Positions 50,246 to 59,852 are shown, numbered from the stretch's first letter. The stretch: 64,000 nt of DNA from Trinickia violacea (GCF_005280735.1 NZ_CP040077.1:3100001-3164000); one strand, 5' to 3'. Notes: generated by a model from the letters alone, not told the origin. Numbers and translations are program-made.

Positions 50246-50565
50246 GATTTCTCCATCAGTTCCTTGAGATTGTCCAAACTGACCTGCCAGTGCGTTCGGT
50301 AGGCGTCAATCCAGCCCGCCACTTGTTGCAGCGGCGCGCCTTGCAGGCGATACACCCGTTCGCGCCCCGCCGGCTCCGCAATGACAAGTTCCGCGTCGCA
50401 TAGCAGCTTCAGGTGCTTCGAGATGGCCGGACGGCTTTGCTCAAAGCCTGCAGCGAGGTCTTTGACCCTCACTGGGCCCTGGCGCAGCCGATCGAGAATC
50501 GTACGTCGAGTGGGATCGGCGATCGCGTGAAACACGTCGGCTTTCAGTGCGCTTCGTGGCATCAT
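50242..50565 (-). CDS. ArsR-family HTH regulator
   Basis: A 107-residue winged-helix repressor without metal-binding Cys pairs: VFHAIADPTRRTILDRLRQG, AGFEQSRPAISKHLKLLCDA, AEPAGRERVYRLQ. The class paired with SRPBCC genes is typically autoregulatory. Starts at ATG 50565 (or 50562). There is no ribosome site before the ATG, and an operator palindrome ends 9 bp upstream, suggesting a very short or absent leader. Confidence 0.93.
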   Translation of the reverse strand: MMPRSALKADVFHAIADPTRRTILDRLRQGPVRVKDLAAGFEQSRPAISKHLKLLCDAELVIAEPAGRERVYRLQGAPLQQVAGWIDAYRTHWQVSLDNLKELMEKS

Positions 50566-50574
50566 GTCGAGAGG

Positions 50575-50598
50575 ATTGGTAACCGCATGGTTACCAAT
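50575..50598 (-). promoter_or_regulatory. palindromic operator of the ArsR-SRPBCC operon
   Basis: ATTGGTAACC-GCAT-GGTTACCAAT is a perfect 10-bp inverted repeat with a 4-nt spacer, ending 9 bp before the regulator's first ATG. Its symmetry and position suit a winged-helix dimer, so autorepression is likely. Confidence 0.75.
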
Positions 50599-50675
50599 AT
50601 AGGCTCAACAGGTCGGCGCGTCAAATGAAGGCGCGCATGGCTGCACGCATCATAACGACAAGGCCATGCGGCAAT

Positions 50676-51647
50676 TCAGAGGACTCGAACGGTACGCCGC
50701 TGAACGAGTTCCCTTGATCGATTGACGATCTCGCTCTGCCGGACTTCCTCGACCACGAATTCGACGAACGCCGCGACGCGCGGCGGTAAGTGCTTTCTCG
50801 CTGCGTAGTAGATGCAGATGTCGCTGCGCCGTGACACGAACTTCGTCAGTACGCACTTCAGCTTGCCGGCGGCAATCAGCCCGGCCGCATGATGGGCACC
50901 AAGAAGCGCGATGCCGCACCCGCCGAGGGCAAGCTCCGTCAACGCTTCCGTATCGGAGACGATGAGATGCGAGCCCGGCTCGAATACGACTTCCTTGTTT
51001 CGCGCCTGCAATTTCCACGTCTGGATTCTTCCCGAACTGGGAGAACGGAACGAGATGAGTTCGTGATGCGTGAGGTCCTCGATCGACTGCGGTGCGCCGT
51101 GCTGCTCCAGGTACGCGGGCGCCGCGCACAAAATGAGCGTCAAAGGAGCGAGCGTACGCGCGACCACACTGGAATCCGTATCGTGCAATTGTCCGATCGC
51201 GCAGTCATATCCTTCCGAAATCAGGTCCACGTGGCGATTTTCGAATCGCAGGTCGAGCGTGACCTGGGGGTAGCGCTCGCGGAACCGGCTCAACACCGGC
51301 AACAGCGCGACGCGGCTGAAGGCGATCGGCAACGATACCTTCACGGTGCCGCTCAATTGGGTTTCGTCAGACGACAGCGCCGCGATCGCATCTTCGATCT
51401 GTTGCGCGGGCTCGTGCACCATCGTGTACAGGCGCCGCCCCTCGTCCGTCACCGACAGGTGGCGTGTCGTGCGCTGGAATAGCCGGCACCCGAGCAATGT
51501 CTCGAGCATGCCGATCTGTTTGCTCACCGCGCCGGGTGTCACGCCAAGTTGACGGCCGGCCTCCGAGAAACTTGTCGACTCGGCGGTTGCGGCGAACGTT
51601 TTCAGGGCCCTGAACAGGTCGATCGATCCGCCTCCGTTCGTTTTCAT
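50676..51647 (-). CDS. LysR-family transcriptional regulator
   Basis: A 323-residue LTTR: the N-terminal HTH (FAATAESTSFSEAGRQLGVT, PGAVSKQIGMLETLLGCRLF, QRTTRHLSVTDEG) and a C-terminal periplasmic-binding-type effector domain. It is divergent from the aldehyde dehydrogenase gene with 103 bp between starts, the usual arrangement for controlling that operon. Effector unknown. Confidence 0.94.
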   Translation of the reverse strand: MKTNGGGSIDLFRALKTFAATAESTSFSEAGRQLGVTPGAVSKQIGMLETLLGCRLFQRTTRHLSVTDEGRRLYTMVHEPAQQIEDAIAALSSDETQLSGTVKVSLPIAFSRVALLPVLSRFRERYPQVTLDLRFENRHVDLISEGYDCAIGQLHDTDSSVVARTLAPLTLILCAAPAYLEQHGAPQSIEDLTHHELISFRSPSSGRIQTWKLQARNKEVVFEPGSHLIVSDTEALTELALGGCGIALLGAHHAAGLIAAGKLKCVLTKFVSRRSDICIYYAARKHLPPRVAAFVEFVVEEVRQSEIVNRSRELVQRRTVRVL

Positions 51648-51750
51648 CTTGCACCGTCACTCACAACTGTTTCGCTGCTCCGTAGCATAGACCAGCCGCG
51701 ACAGCACGCCGACAATGGACTGCACCGTCTGAACTGAGAGGAGCGCGGCC

Positions 51751-53238
51751 ATGAATCAGGAACCGACGCGGATGCCGCAGCGCAAACGATTGGCGAGCGG
51801 ACAGCTTCTGATCGACGGCAAATGGCGTAACGCATCGGACGGCGCAACCGTCCCGACCGTCGATCCCACCACCGAGGAAACCATTACGGAGGTTGCGAAG
51901 GCGACCCTCGAGGACGCCGAGTCAGCGGTTGCCTCGGCGCGCAGAGCATTCGAAGCGGGCGACTGGTCGCGCCTGCATCACGAAGCGCGCGCAAAAATCC
52001 TGTTCCGCGTGGCCGATCTGCTCGACGAGCGGGCGGAAGACTTCGCGCTACGCGAAGCAATGGATATGGGCATGCCTTATCGCGACTTTCTCGACGTCAT
52101 CATGCCGCACTGTTCCGGGCTATTCCGCCTTTTCGGCGGGCTTGCCATGCATGCGATGGACGGCGCCTATCGCGCGACCTACGAACCGCACACCCGGATT
52201 CTCACGCGTCGCGAGCCGCTCGGCGTGGTGGCGGCGATTACGCCCTTCAATTTTCCGCTGGCACTCACCTGCTCCAAAGTCGCGCCGGCATTGGCCGCCG
52301 GCAACACCATCGTGCACAAGCCAGCCTCCGACACGCCGCTGACGGCGCTGGCCCTCGCCCAGGTCATACTCGACGCGGGTGTGCCGGACGGCGTGTACAA
52401 CCTCGTCACCGGCCCCGGCGGCACGCTTGGCGACGCGCTGGTCAGACATCCACTCGTCGACAAGATTGCCTTTACCGGTTCCACAGCCGTGGGGCAGAAC
52501 ATCATCCGCAACGGCGCGGCGACGCTCAAGCACACGACGATGGAGTTGGGCGGCAAGTCGCCGAACATCATCTTCGCCGACGCCGATCTCGATGCGGCGG
52601 TGCAGGCGGCGTTCTGGGGCATCTTCTGGAACAAGGGCGAAGTCTGCGTCGCGGGCTCGCGGCTGCTCGTCGAGCGGCCCATCTACGATGAAGTCGTCGA
52701 GCGGCTCGCCGCACTGGCCAACGCCGCGGTGCTGGGCGATCCACTCGACCCGCGGACCCAGATGGGGCCTCTCGCTTCGAAGGCCGAGTTCGACAAGGTG
52801 CGGCAATACGTCGAATCCGGCAAGGCGTCGAGCGCGCGCCTCGTCGCTGGCGGCGATGTGCGCAAGATCGATGGCCGTGGCCTGTTCATCGAACCCACCG
52901 TCTTCGCCGACGCCACCAACGAACTGAAAATCAGTCGCGATGAGATTTTTGGGCCGGTCCTGCCGATCATTCCGTTCGATGGTGACGAAGAAGCCGTGCG
53001 CATTGCGAACGACACGCCATACGGCCTCGCTGCGGGCATCCAGACCCGCGATCTGAGCCGAGCGCTGCGTCTCGCGGACCGCATCGCGGCCGGCACAGTC
53101 TGGATCAACACTTGGCATAAGTACCATCCCAACGGGCCCTTCGGCGGCTACAAGATGTCCGGCTACGGGCGCGAACAAGGTGCGGAGGCGCTCGAAAGCT
53201 ACACGCAGTACAAGTCCATCTGGGCAAACATTGCGTGA
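51751..53238 (+). CDS. NAD(P)-dependent aldehyde dehydrogenase
   Basis: A 495-residue ALDH. The general base is Glu265 in MELGGKSPN and the nucleophile Cys299 in KGEVCVAGSR; cofactor motifs ITPFNFPL and FTGSTAVGQ are intact. It resembles betaine/phenylacetaldehyde-type dehydrogenases, but the substrate is not evident. GAGAGGAG precedes ATG 51751. First gene of a LysR-controlled cluster with two reductase-like genes and a SnoaL gene. Confidence 0.95.
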   Translation: MNQEPTRMPQRKRLASGQLLIDGKWRNASDGATVPTVDPTTEETITEVAKATLEDAESAVASARRAFEAGDWSRLHHEARAKILFRVADLLDERAEDFALREAMDMGMPYRDFLDVIMPHCSGLFRLFGGLAMHAMDGAYRATYEPHTRILTRREPLGVVAAITPFNFPLALTCSKVAPALAAGNTIVHKPASDTPLTALALAQVILDAGVPDGVYNLVTGPGGTLGDALVRHPLVDKIAFTGSTAVGQNIIRNGAATLKHTTMELGGKSPNIIFADADLDAAVQAAFWGIFWNKGEVCVAGSRLLVERPIYDEVVERLAALANAAVLGDPLDPRTQMGPLASKAEFDKVRQYVESGKASSARLVAGGDVRKIDGRGLFIEPTVFADATNELKISRDEIFGPVLPIIPFDGDEEAVRIANDTPYGLAAGIQTRDLSRALRLADRIAAGTVWINTWHKYHPNGPFGGYKMSGYGREQGAEALESYTQYKSIWANIA

Positions 53239-53266
53239 GTTCGAGTTCATGGAAGGAGACGCGATC

Positions 53267-53928
53267 GTGAACATTGGAATCATCGGAGCCGGTAACGTCG
53301 GAACCGGCCTCGCGAAACATCTCATCCCGAACGGCCATGCCGTGATGCTGAGCTTCAGTCCCGACATGGACAAGCTCAAAGCGACCGCCGCCGAGCTCGG
53401 CGCGCGCGTCGGCACGGTCGCCGAAGCGGTGCAGTTCGCGGACCTGGTGTGCTGGCCACGCCTTGGACTGTGACGTCCGACGCGCTCGGACAGACCGGCA
53501 GCGTGCAGGGTAAAAAGATCATGTGGGATTGCACGAACGCGCTCAAACCCGACCTGAGCGGTCTTGCCATCGGGACAACGACATCCGGCGCGGAAGAGAT
53601 CGCGAAACTCGCGCCGTGGGCGACTGTGGTCAAGGCAATCCCGCCATTCGCGGAGATGTTGCACTCGCCCAGCATGCTTATCGGCGAGCACCGTCCAAAC
53701 GTGTTTGTCTGCAGCGACGACGCCGATGCGCGGGCGGTCATCGCGAGGCTCGTCGACGAGATTGGCGCACAACCGGTCGACGCGGGGCCGCTTGCCCTTG
53801 CGCGGTACGCCGAACCCGCGGCGATGCTGCTGGTGCAGCTCGCCTATCAACAGGGGCTCGGCGCCCGGATCGGGCTGTCGTTGCTGCATGAGCCGCCGCG
53901 CGGCGCGTCTGACGGCCCGCGTTCCTGA
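53267..53928 (+). pseudogene. NADP-binding F420-reductase-like oxidoreductase, frameshifted
   Basis: GTG 53267 follows AAGGAG and reads (M)NIGIIGAGNVGTGLAKHLI, a Rossmann start, up to AVQFADLV. It then shifts frame at about 53446-53449, where CTGGTGTGCTGG should be CTGGTGGTGCTGG (one G lost). The second frame continues VLATPWTVTSDALGQTGSVQ to EPPRGASDGPRS. A total of 662 bp is one short of 663, fitting a single deletion. Similar in type to the intact gene at 53972. Real pseudogene or assembly error. Confidence 0.85.
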
Positions 53929-53971
53929 GCACGGGTATCGCCGCGGCGGCATGACATAGAGGAGGCTGAAA

Positions 53972-54619
53972 ATGAAAGTGGGCGTATTGGGATCAGGAGT
54001 GGTAGGTCGCGCGCTTGGCGCGGGCTTTGTCAAGCACGGCCATGACACGATGCTGGGCACGCGGGATCCGCAAAAGAGCGATGTGCAGGACTGGGTCAGT
54101 GACACATCCGGAGCGCGAGCCGGGACATTCGAGCAGGCTGCGCAGTTTGGCGAACTCATCGTGCTGGCCGTGCTAGGCCGCATCGCCGGGAGCGTGATCG
54201 CGCTTGCAGGTGCGGAGAACCTTTCTGGCAAGACTGTCATCGACGCGACCAACCCGCTCGCTGACGAGCCGCCGGTCAGTGGGATCCTGAAATACACGAC
54301 CGGGCCAAACGAGTCGCTCGGTGAGTGGATTCAGGGACAGCTCCCGCAGGCGCACGTGGTCAAGGCTTTCAATAGCGTCGGTAATACCTTGATGGTGAAT
54401 CCGTACTTTTCTCAGGGCACACCGACCATGTTCCTATGCGGTGACGATGACAACGCAAAGGCCCAGGTTAGCGCGATCGCACGGCAATTCGGCTGGGAAC
54501 CCTATGACTGTGGGAGCATTGTTTCGGCGCGGGCGCTGGAGCCGTTATGCATGCTGTGGTGCCTACCGGGATTTCTTCGCAACGACTGGCATCACGCCCT
54601 CAAGATGCTGACTGAGTAG
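53972..54619 (+). CDS. NADPH-dependent F420-reductase-like oxidoreductase
   Basis: A 215-residue protein with an N-terminal NADP-binding Rossmann fold (MKVGVLGSGVVGRALGAGFV, KHGHDTMLGTRDP), then IDATNPLADEPPV and VVKAFNSVGNTLM, typical of the F420 oxidoreductase family, which in proteobacteria act on NADPH and unknown substrates. GAGGAGG lies before ATG 53972. Probably the intact sister of the frameshifted gene 44 bp upstream. Confidence 0.92.
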   Translation: MKVGVLGSGVVGRALGAGFVKHGHDTMLGTRDPQKSDVQDWVSDTSGARAGTFEQAAQFGELIVLAVLGRIAGSVIALAGAENLSGKTVIDATNPLADEPPVSGILKYTTGPNESLGEWIQGQLPQAHVVKAFNSVGNTLMVNPYFSQGTPTMFLCGDDDNAKAQVSAIARQFGWEPYDCGSIVSARALEPLCMLWCLPGFLRNDWHHALKMLTE

Positions 54620-54627
54620 AGGCCGCT

Positions 54628-55044
54628 ATGGAAGCGTACCGAGTACCGCCCGACGGTGAGCCGGGTTTCACGCTGGACGAGATGAAGCAGTTCGTCGCGA
54701 AACACTTCGACGAATTCGTGAATCGCAAGAATCCGGAGGTCGCACGGGATAACTTCAGCGCCGATTTCCTCGACCATGACGAGCCGTCAGGCCCCCAGGT
54801 CGGCCCGGAAGCGGCGATAACCATGATGAAGGCGGCTTACCAGAAATGGCCGGACCTGCACGTCACGATCGAGGTCATGATCGCTGAGCGTGACAAGGTG
54901 ATGGTGAGAAACACGTGGCGCGCGACCGACGCGGCGACCGGACATAAGATCGAATTCCACGGCTTTGTGCTATGGCGATTTGCGAATCGCAAGATCGTCG
55001 AGAGATGGGCCACTCTAACGACACCACGCAAAGCAGACGACTGA
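54628..55044 (+). CDS. SnoaL-like ester-cyclase/NTF2-fold protein
   Basis: A 138-residue NTF2-fold protein: MKQFVAKHFDEFVNRKNPEV, FSADFLDHDEPSGP, WPDLHVTIEVMIAERDKVMV, RNTWRATD and EFHGFVLWRFANRKIVERWA. This is the outline of SnoaL polyketide cyclase-like proteins. It starts 8 bp after the reductase stop, so it is part of the same operon. Likely a small-molecule isomerase or hydrolase; substrate unknown. Confidence 0.88.
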   Translation: MEAYRVPPDGEPGFTLDEMKQFVAKHFDEFVNRKNPEVARDNFSADFLDHDEPSGPQVGPEAAITMMKAAYQKWPDLHVTIEVMIAERDKVMVRNTWRATDAATGHKIEFHGFVLWRFANRKIVERWATLTTPRKADD

Positions 55045-55493
55045 ACTCAACGCAAGCGTGCCCCTTCTGCCGGATGGCCCCGCGCTCCCGGGCCGTGTCC
55101 GGAGTGTGGCAAGACCGCGCGCATCGCGTGGTCCGGCCGCGCCGGCTCGGGAGATCCCAAGTCGAAGGTCCGCGGTCGACCCAACTCTGCCGTTCGGCCT
55201 ACTTCATCCTAAATGACCGCTTCCGAGGTACAACGGCCGCATTCGTGATCGTTAGCGTAGCCGCGCCCATCGAGCTAAAAGCCTGTCGCTTCCGCGCCCG
55301 AGTCGGGCGTATCGGCGGCCGTCATCCCCACAATGCGGGGTGGGGACGAACCTCGTTAAGGTACGTGCGACAGTCGTTGATTTTGCTCCGCGTCGGCCAA
55401 TGACAAAAATCCATGCGCATTCAGACATTCCTGCCGGAAGCGCCCGACACGGTCCATATACATCAGTGTGGCGAATCAAAAATTCGTCAAAAT
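55045..55493. other. intergenic, no supportable gene
   Basis: Nothing with a family match. A short piece near 55210 (CTAAATGACCGC) resembles one near 47735. Confidence 0.4.
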
Positions 55494-55730
55494 TTACGCG
55501 GCACGCATCATTGGCCGTTCTCGACTCGGCGGAAAGATCCGCCAAGTGCCATCTGCGTGACGAAAGAAAAACATTGCAACCGCCCCTGTCGCGTTGAATG
55601 TCTCGACGCATACATAGCATTCCCGGATGGAACGACTGTTTTTGAACCGAGTGACGCGAACCTGGTTCGCTCGCTCCGGAACAAGCCAGTGCTCGACCAT
55701 CAGACGCAGCGATTTTTCAGCTCTAGCCAT
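55494..55730 (-). CDS. 78-residue hypothetical protein, paralogue of the gene at 11325-11561
   Basis: ATG 55730 is preceded by AAGGAGAAGT, the same ribosome site as its paralogue. The protein reads MARAEKSLRLMVEHWLVPER, VRVTRFKN in the middle and FFFRHADGTWRIFPPS ... MMRAA at the end. About 45 of 78 positions equal the other copy, without gaps. The frame is open upstream to 55916 but only this part is conserved. Function unknown; no operator like the one at 11101 is found here. Confidence 0.75.
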   Translation of the reverse strand: MARAEKSLRLMVEHWLVPERANQVRVTRFKNSRSIRECYVCVETFNATGAVAMFFFRHADGTWRIFPPSRERPMMRAA

Positions 55731-55978
55731 CAACTTCTCCTTCATTGCGCGCTCGTATCGCAGTCCGGTTGACGCGGCCGCGCCGCCTGTTGCTCCATCA
55801 GGATCCGAGTGCCTTTGGAAATCAGCAAGGAGTTCAACGGACAATAAGCAACAGGCGTTGAATTGCGAACTTCTAACTCGGGACACTGCCGCTGGCGCTT
55901 GCGCACGCTCGAGCACAAGGGCGTGGACGTGCGCCGTGTGGTGCGCGCGCAGCGTCGAACATGGCGATGAGAAAGTCG

Positions 55979-57103
55979 CTAGAACACGTGACGGATACCC
56001 AGCATGACAGCTGTCGTGCCCATGCCGGGCGCCACGGGCTGGCCATACGTTATTGGCTGGTTCATCGTTCCCCGGTTGTTCACGTGTCCCACCTGGCCGT
56101 AGACGAGCGTAGCTTTCGACAGGCTGTACTCCGCGCCGGCTGCAACTTCGATCGACTTGTTGGCCGAGTTGTTGCGGTCCTTCAGGTAGTACACGCCACT
56201 GGTAACCTGGAAGGTAGGTGAGAACTGGTAGCCGAGGCCGGCCGAATACAGATCGAGGTTGACCTGCTCAGGCTGCGCCGGATTCCTACCGTTCGAATAC
56301 GATGCGGAAACCGAGAATGCGTGGTACGTGTATAGAGCGCCCACGTAGAAAAGGCGGTTATTGGCAAGTCCGGTGGGCACCGTCGTCGGGCCAGGATTCG
56401 TATCGTGGCCAATGTAGTAGCCAGCCGCAAAACGAAGGCCATAGTTCGAATATTTCAGTACAGCGGACTCCCGCGTGTTTCCCTGGAAACTGCCCGGTAC
56501 ACCTCCGGGTGCGTACTCGAGTGCCGCGGACAGGCCGGCGAACTTTGGCGATTCGTAGACAATCGCATTGCTGTCGTACAACGCGCCGATTGGCCCGTTG
56601 GTGCTGATGCCCTGCCAGCCCGCAGCCTGGTTGGTGCCGAGCCACGCAGTCAGAATGCTGCCGAAATACTGAGCCCCCCGTACGTCGGTCTCGGCCATTG
56701 CATAGGCAATCGGCACGATCTGGCGACCGAAGTTCACTGTGCCGATCGGTCCCGACACACCTACCGTCGCGATCTGGTTGAACTGTGCGGCCACGCCCGG
56801 CGTATCGCCCAGGTTGAACTTGCCGGTGCCGCTGTCGAACTCACCTTGCAGCCTGAAATTGACGTGGTACCCACCGCCGATGTCCTCTGATCCCTTGAGT
56901 CCCCAGTAGCTCGCATAGATGCCGCCATCCTTGTAGCGAAAGACCTTGCCGAGGTTCGTCGCCGTCGGGCTCAACGTGGCAGCCGAAGTGCTTTGATACA
57001 ACATCCCGGCATCGATAACACCATATAGCGTCACTGACGACTGTGCGTGTACTGCACTACCTGTTGTTGCTAAAACGGCTGCTGCTATCCATTTCAATTT
57101 CAT
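55979..57103 (-). CDS. general porin (Gram-negative trimeric type)
   Basis: A 374-residue outer-membrane porin with signal peptide MKLKWIAAAVLATTGSAVHA. It is the Burkholderia-type porin: SSVTLYGVIDAGMLYQS, SRLG-like YWGLKGSEDIGGGYHVNFRL, QGEFDSGTG, and terminal strand GIRHVF ending in Phe. It is the last gene of the minus-strand catabolic stretch and could admit its substrate. Confidence 0.95.
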   Translation of the reverse strand: MKLKWIAAAVLATTGSAVHAQSSVTLYGVIDAGMLYQSTSAATLSPTATNLGKVFRYKDGGIYASYWGLKGSEDIGGGYHVNFRLQGEFDSGTGKFNLGDTPGVAAQFNQIATVGVSGPIGTVNFGRQIVPIAYAMAETDVRGAQYFGSILTAWLGTNQAAGWQGISTNGPIGALYDSNAIVYESPKFAGLSAALEYAPGGVPGSFQGNTRESAVLKYSNYGLRFAAGYYIGHDTNPGPTTVPTGLANNRLFYVGALYTYHAFSVSASYSNGRNPAQPEQVNLDLYSAGLGYQFSPTFQVTSGVYYLKDRNNSANKSIEVAAGAEYSLSKATLVYGQVGHVNNRGTMNQPITYGQPVAPGMGTTAVMLGIRHVF

Positions 57104-57276
57104 TGCGTCTCCGATTTTTTCTTTAAAGCGACCTGTTTCGACCGCCGTACGTACTGAACACGTTGGATGCCTCGCCTCAACGCCAACTGCGCTCTCCGAA
57201 GGCGTTCTAGTTTCGTTTTTACTAGTTCGAAGTACTACATAAATAAGCGCGTGCTACAGAAAGCAAGGTTGTCCGT

Positions 57277-57693
57277 CTACTGTCCGTGCAAATAGAAGTA
57301 CCCGATAACCCAGACGACGGCACCAATCGGGATCGCCGTTGCGGCCAAAGTGAGCCGGCGAGTCGGCTGAACGCGCTTCATGTCGTGGTCCTCGCAAATG
57401 CGGGACGCGACCAGAAAAACGCGGAACGTGTTGGCAGCGACAGCAACGAGGCCCAAAGCAGCCTTGACGAGGATAAGTGTTGGAGCTGGCCACATGTGCA
57501 TCATCAGCAGCACCCCTGTGACCACGGTCGTAGCGATCAGCGGCGCCTCCGCAAAGAGTCCGATCCATCCATGCATGGCCGCGACGATGGGGTGCGACTC
57601 CGGTGCTCGCGCTTGCGCCTCGATAGCTGTTTCCGCCACTAGAACAACAAGCCATGCGGCGACGGCAACAGCATGCAGTTCCTGCAAATTCAT
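57277..57693 (-). CDS. small integral membrane protein, 138 residues
   Basis: Four hydrophobic helices are visible (AVAVAAWLVVLVAE, GLFAEAPLIATTVVTGVLLM, LILVKAALGLVAVAANTFRV, LAATAIPIGAVVWVIGYFYL). No family recognised. ATG 57693 (MNLQELHAVAVA) follows AAGGA. It lies between the porin and BON genes on the same strand. Confidence 0.75.
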   Translation of the reverse strand: MNLQELHAVAVAAWLVVLVAETAIEAQARAPESHPIVAAMHGWIGLFAEAPLIATTVVTGVLLMMHMWPAPTLILVKAALGLVAVAANTFRVFLVASRICEDHDMKRVQPTRRLTLAATAIPIGAVVWVIGYFYLHGQ

Positions 57694-57757
57694 GTTCCAT
57701 CCTTCAAGGTGTGCATGCGTACGCAGCGGTTGGTGCATGCCCCGACGTTCGAGCTTT

Positions 57758-58141
57758 TTACGCACCGCCAAACGGTTTTTGCACGGTCAGCTTGTTGGTC
57801 ACGGAGGTCACCCCCGGAACACCCTTCGCGATCTCCGCAACCTCATTGACCTGCGAAGCGTCCGTAACTGTGCCGTTCAGCGTTACCGCGCCGCCTCTTG
57901 CGACGACGCTGATATTGCCGGCGCTGATCTCCTTATGCTTGCCGATGGCGGCATACACCTGCCGGCGCAGCGCGCGATCGGCTTTCCTTGCGCTGACGGG
58001 AGCCGCTGCGCCTTGCGAAGTGGATGCAGCCGGCATACCGGCAGATGCACTGGCCGTCTGGCCCGGCTGCGACCATGCGGTGCTGGACGCGGTCAGAATT
58101 AAGGTGGCAATCGCCAACGCGCTTGCCTGAATACTTTTCAT
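57758..58141 (-). CDS. periplasmic BON-domain protein
   Basis: A 127-residue secreted protein: signal peptide MKSIQASALAIATLILTASS ... AWS, an Ala/Ser-rich linker, and a BON domain (ALRRQVYAAIGKHKEISAGN, ISVVARGGAVTLNGTVTDAS, VPGVTSVTNKLTV) that binds phospholipid or envelope surfaces. Typical role is envelope integrity or stress. Start ATG 58141. Confidence 0.9.
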   Translation of the reverse strand: MKSIQASALAIATLILTASSTAWSQPGQTASASAGMPAASTSQGAAAPVSARKADRALRRQVYAAIGKHKEISAGNISVVARGGAVTLNGTVTDASQVNEVAEIAKGVPGVTSVTNKLTVQKPFGGA

Positions 58142-58259
58142 CGAATACTCCGGTTGTTATGAAGGACGGAATCAAAAGGAATGCTAAATGACGATCAAGG
58201 CAGGCGTGCCGCGCAATATCGGCCATAGCAAGTCCTGCTTACATGTCAAATGAAACTGT

Positions 58260-59852
58260 CTAGCCGACCTTGCGCTGCATGTTCTGCCAGTACTTTTCCT
58301 TGACCACGCGCCGCAGTACTTTGCCGACCACCGAGGTCGGCAATTGCTCGACGAACACCAGCGACTTCGGCGCCTTGTAGCTGCCGAGCTTTTCCTTGGC
58401 GTGCGCGATAAGTTCGGCGGCCTCGACCGAGGCGCCGGGACGCAGCAGCACTTCCGCATGCACGGCCTCGCCCCACTCAGGATGGGGGACGCCAACCACA
58501 GCGGACATCATGACGGCCGGATGGGAGGCCAGCGCCGCTTCGACTTCAATCGCATAGATATTGAAGCCGCCACTGATGATCATGTCTTTCAAACGGTCGA
58601 CGATGTACAGGTAGCCGTCCTGGTCGATGTAGCCGACGTCGCCCGACTTCCACGCCCCGTCGGCAAACTCGGCGGCCGTCGTTTCCGAATTGTTGTAATA
58701 CCCCTTGATGACGGCTCGGCTGCGGATACGGATTTCGCCGCATTGGCCCGTTGGCAGTGGTTTGCCCTGCTCATCGGTCACGTAAACTTCGACGCCCGGC
58801 GTCGGCCGGCCGGCCGAAGACAGACGTTCGATGCCGCCCTCGGTCTTTTGCGCGAACTCGTGCTCGACCTTGTCGAGCGCCGACACGAACATTGGGACTT
58901 CGGTAGCGGCGTAGACCTGCGCGAAGATGGGGCCGAAGCAGGTGATCAGTTCTTCGAGCTTGGCGGGACTCATCGGTGCGGCACCGTAGATCAGGGTGTT
59001 CAGCGAAGAGAGATCGCGTGGGTTAGCGCGCTGAAATTCGAGCAGACGGTAAAGCGCGGTCGGCACCAGGAACGAATGTGTAACGCGCTGCTGTTCGACC
59101 GTTTGCCGCCATTGCCCGAGATCGAGCTGATTGAGCGTCAGGTTGGCGCCGCCGGCATAGAAAGTCGGTATGAAAGCGACCATCGTGCCATGCGAGAGCG
59201 GCGCCACGTGCAACATGCGTGTGTGGCCGTTGAAGCCGAAATCCGGGTTGGCGAAGCCGCCATCGCGGCAAGCCATCAGATTGCCGATCGTGTACATCGC
59301 GCATTTGCCCTGGCCGGTCGTGCCGCCGGTGAAGCGCAACATGAAGATGTGCTCGTCGTCGTCCAGCTCGACGTTGGCGTCGAGTTCAGAGGCCGCGTCG
59401 ATCAGGCTCCAGAACGCGCGCACGCCGGGGCGTGCCGCCTGTTCCGGCGTCGGATCGTCCATGACGACGATCTCGCAGCCGGCCGCACGCAACATCGCGT
59501 AGTAGCCATCGAGCAGGCCCGATTCAATAAATACGACCTTCGGCTTGACCAGTTCGATCTGACGCGCATGCTCTTCCGGCGCGTCGCGCAAGTTGGTCAT
59601 GACCACCGTGCCTTCCTGCTTGAGAACAGTCGGCAGCATCATCAGGCTCAGGTTGTCGTTTTCCAGGATGAGCAGGAACTTGTCGCCCTTGCCGACCCCG
59701 AGCGCGTTGCGCAGCGCATCGGCGATGCGGTTGGTCAATAGGTGGTAATCGTGGTAGGTGTAGCGGCGGCCGCGCTCCACATTGACGATCGCTTGCCGGC
59801 CGCGAAAGCGCAGCGTCATCAAGCCCATGATGCGGCAAAAGTTCATCTTCAT
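58260..59852 (-). CDS. AMP-forming acyl-CoA ligase (long-chain/aryl type)
   Basis: A 530-residue ANL-superfamily enzyme. The P-loop is RFTGGTTGQGKCAMY (about 175), then YGAAPMSPAKLEEL, QVYAATEVPMF, the hinge GDVGYIDQDGYLYIVDRLKD and the C-terminal catalytic Lys region SVVGKVLRR. The P-loop has GGTTGQ rather than the usual SGTTG. It would activate a carboxylic acid to its CoA ester as entry step to the pathway encoded upstream. ATG 59852. Confidence 0.93.
   Translation of the reverse strand: MKMNFCRIMGLMTLRFRGRQAIVNVERGRRYTYHDYHLLTNRIADALRNALGVGKGDKFLLILENDNLSLMMLPTVLKQEGTVVMTNLRDAPEEHARQIELVKPKVVFIESGLLDGYYAMLRAAGCEIVVMDDPTPEQAARPGVRAFWSLIDAASELDANVELDDDEHIFMLRFTGGTTGQGKCAMYTIGNLMACRDGGFANPDFGFNGHTRMLHVAPLSHGTMVAFIPTFYAGGANLTLNQLDLGQWRQTVEQQRVTHSFLVPTALYRLLEFQRANPRDLSSLNTLIYGAAPMSPAKLEELITCFGPIFAQVYAATEVPMFVSALDKVEHEFAQKTEGGIERLSSAGRPTPGVEVYVTDEQGKPLPTGQCGEIRIRSRAVIKGYYNNSETTAAEFADGAWKSGDVGYIDQDGYLYIVDRLKDMIISGGFNIYAIEVEAALASHPAVMMSAVVGVPHPEWGEAVHAEVLLRPGASVEAAELIAHAKEKLGSYKAPKSLVFVEQLPTSVVGKVLRRVVKEKYWQNMQRKVG

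Noticed and set aside
52120..54297. 725-codon minus-strand frame opposite the ALDH and reductase genes
   Set aside because: Longest frame in the window but wholly antisense to recognised enzymes, and it crosses a gene boundary.
58344..59741. 465-codon plus-strand frame opposite the acyl-CoA ligase
   Set aside because: Antisense shadow; no recognisable domain.
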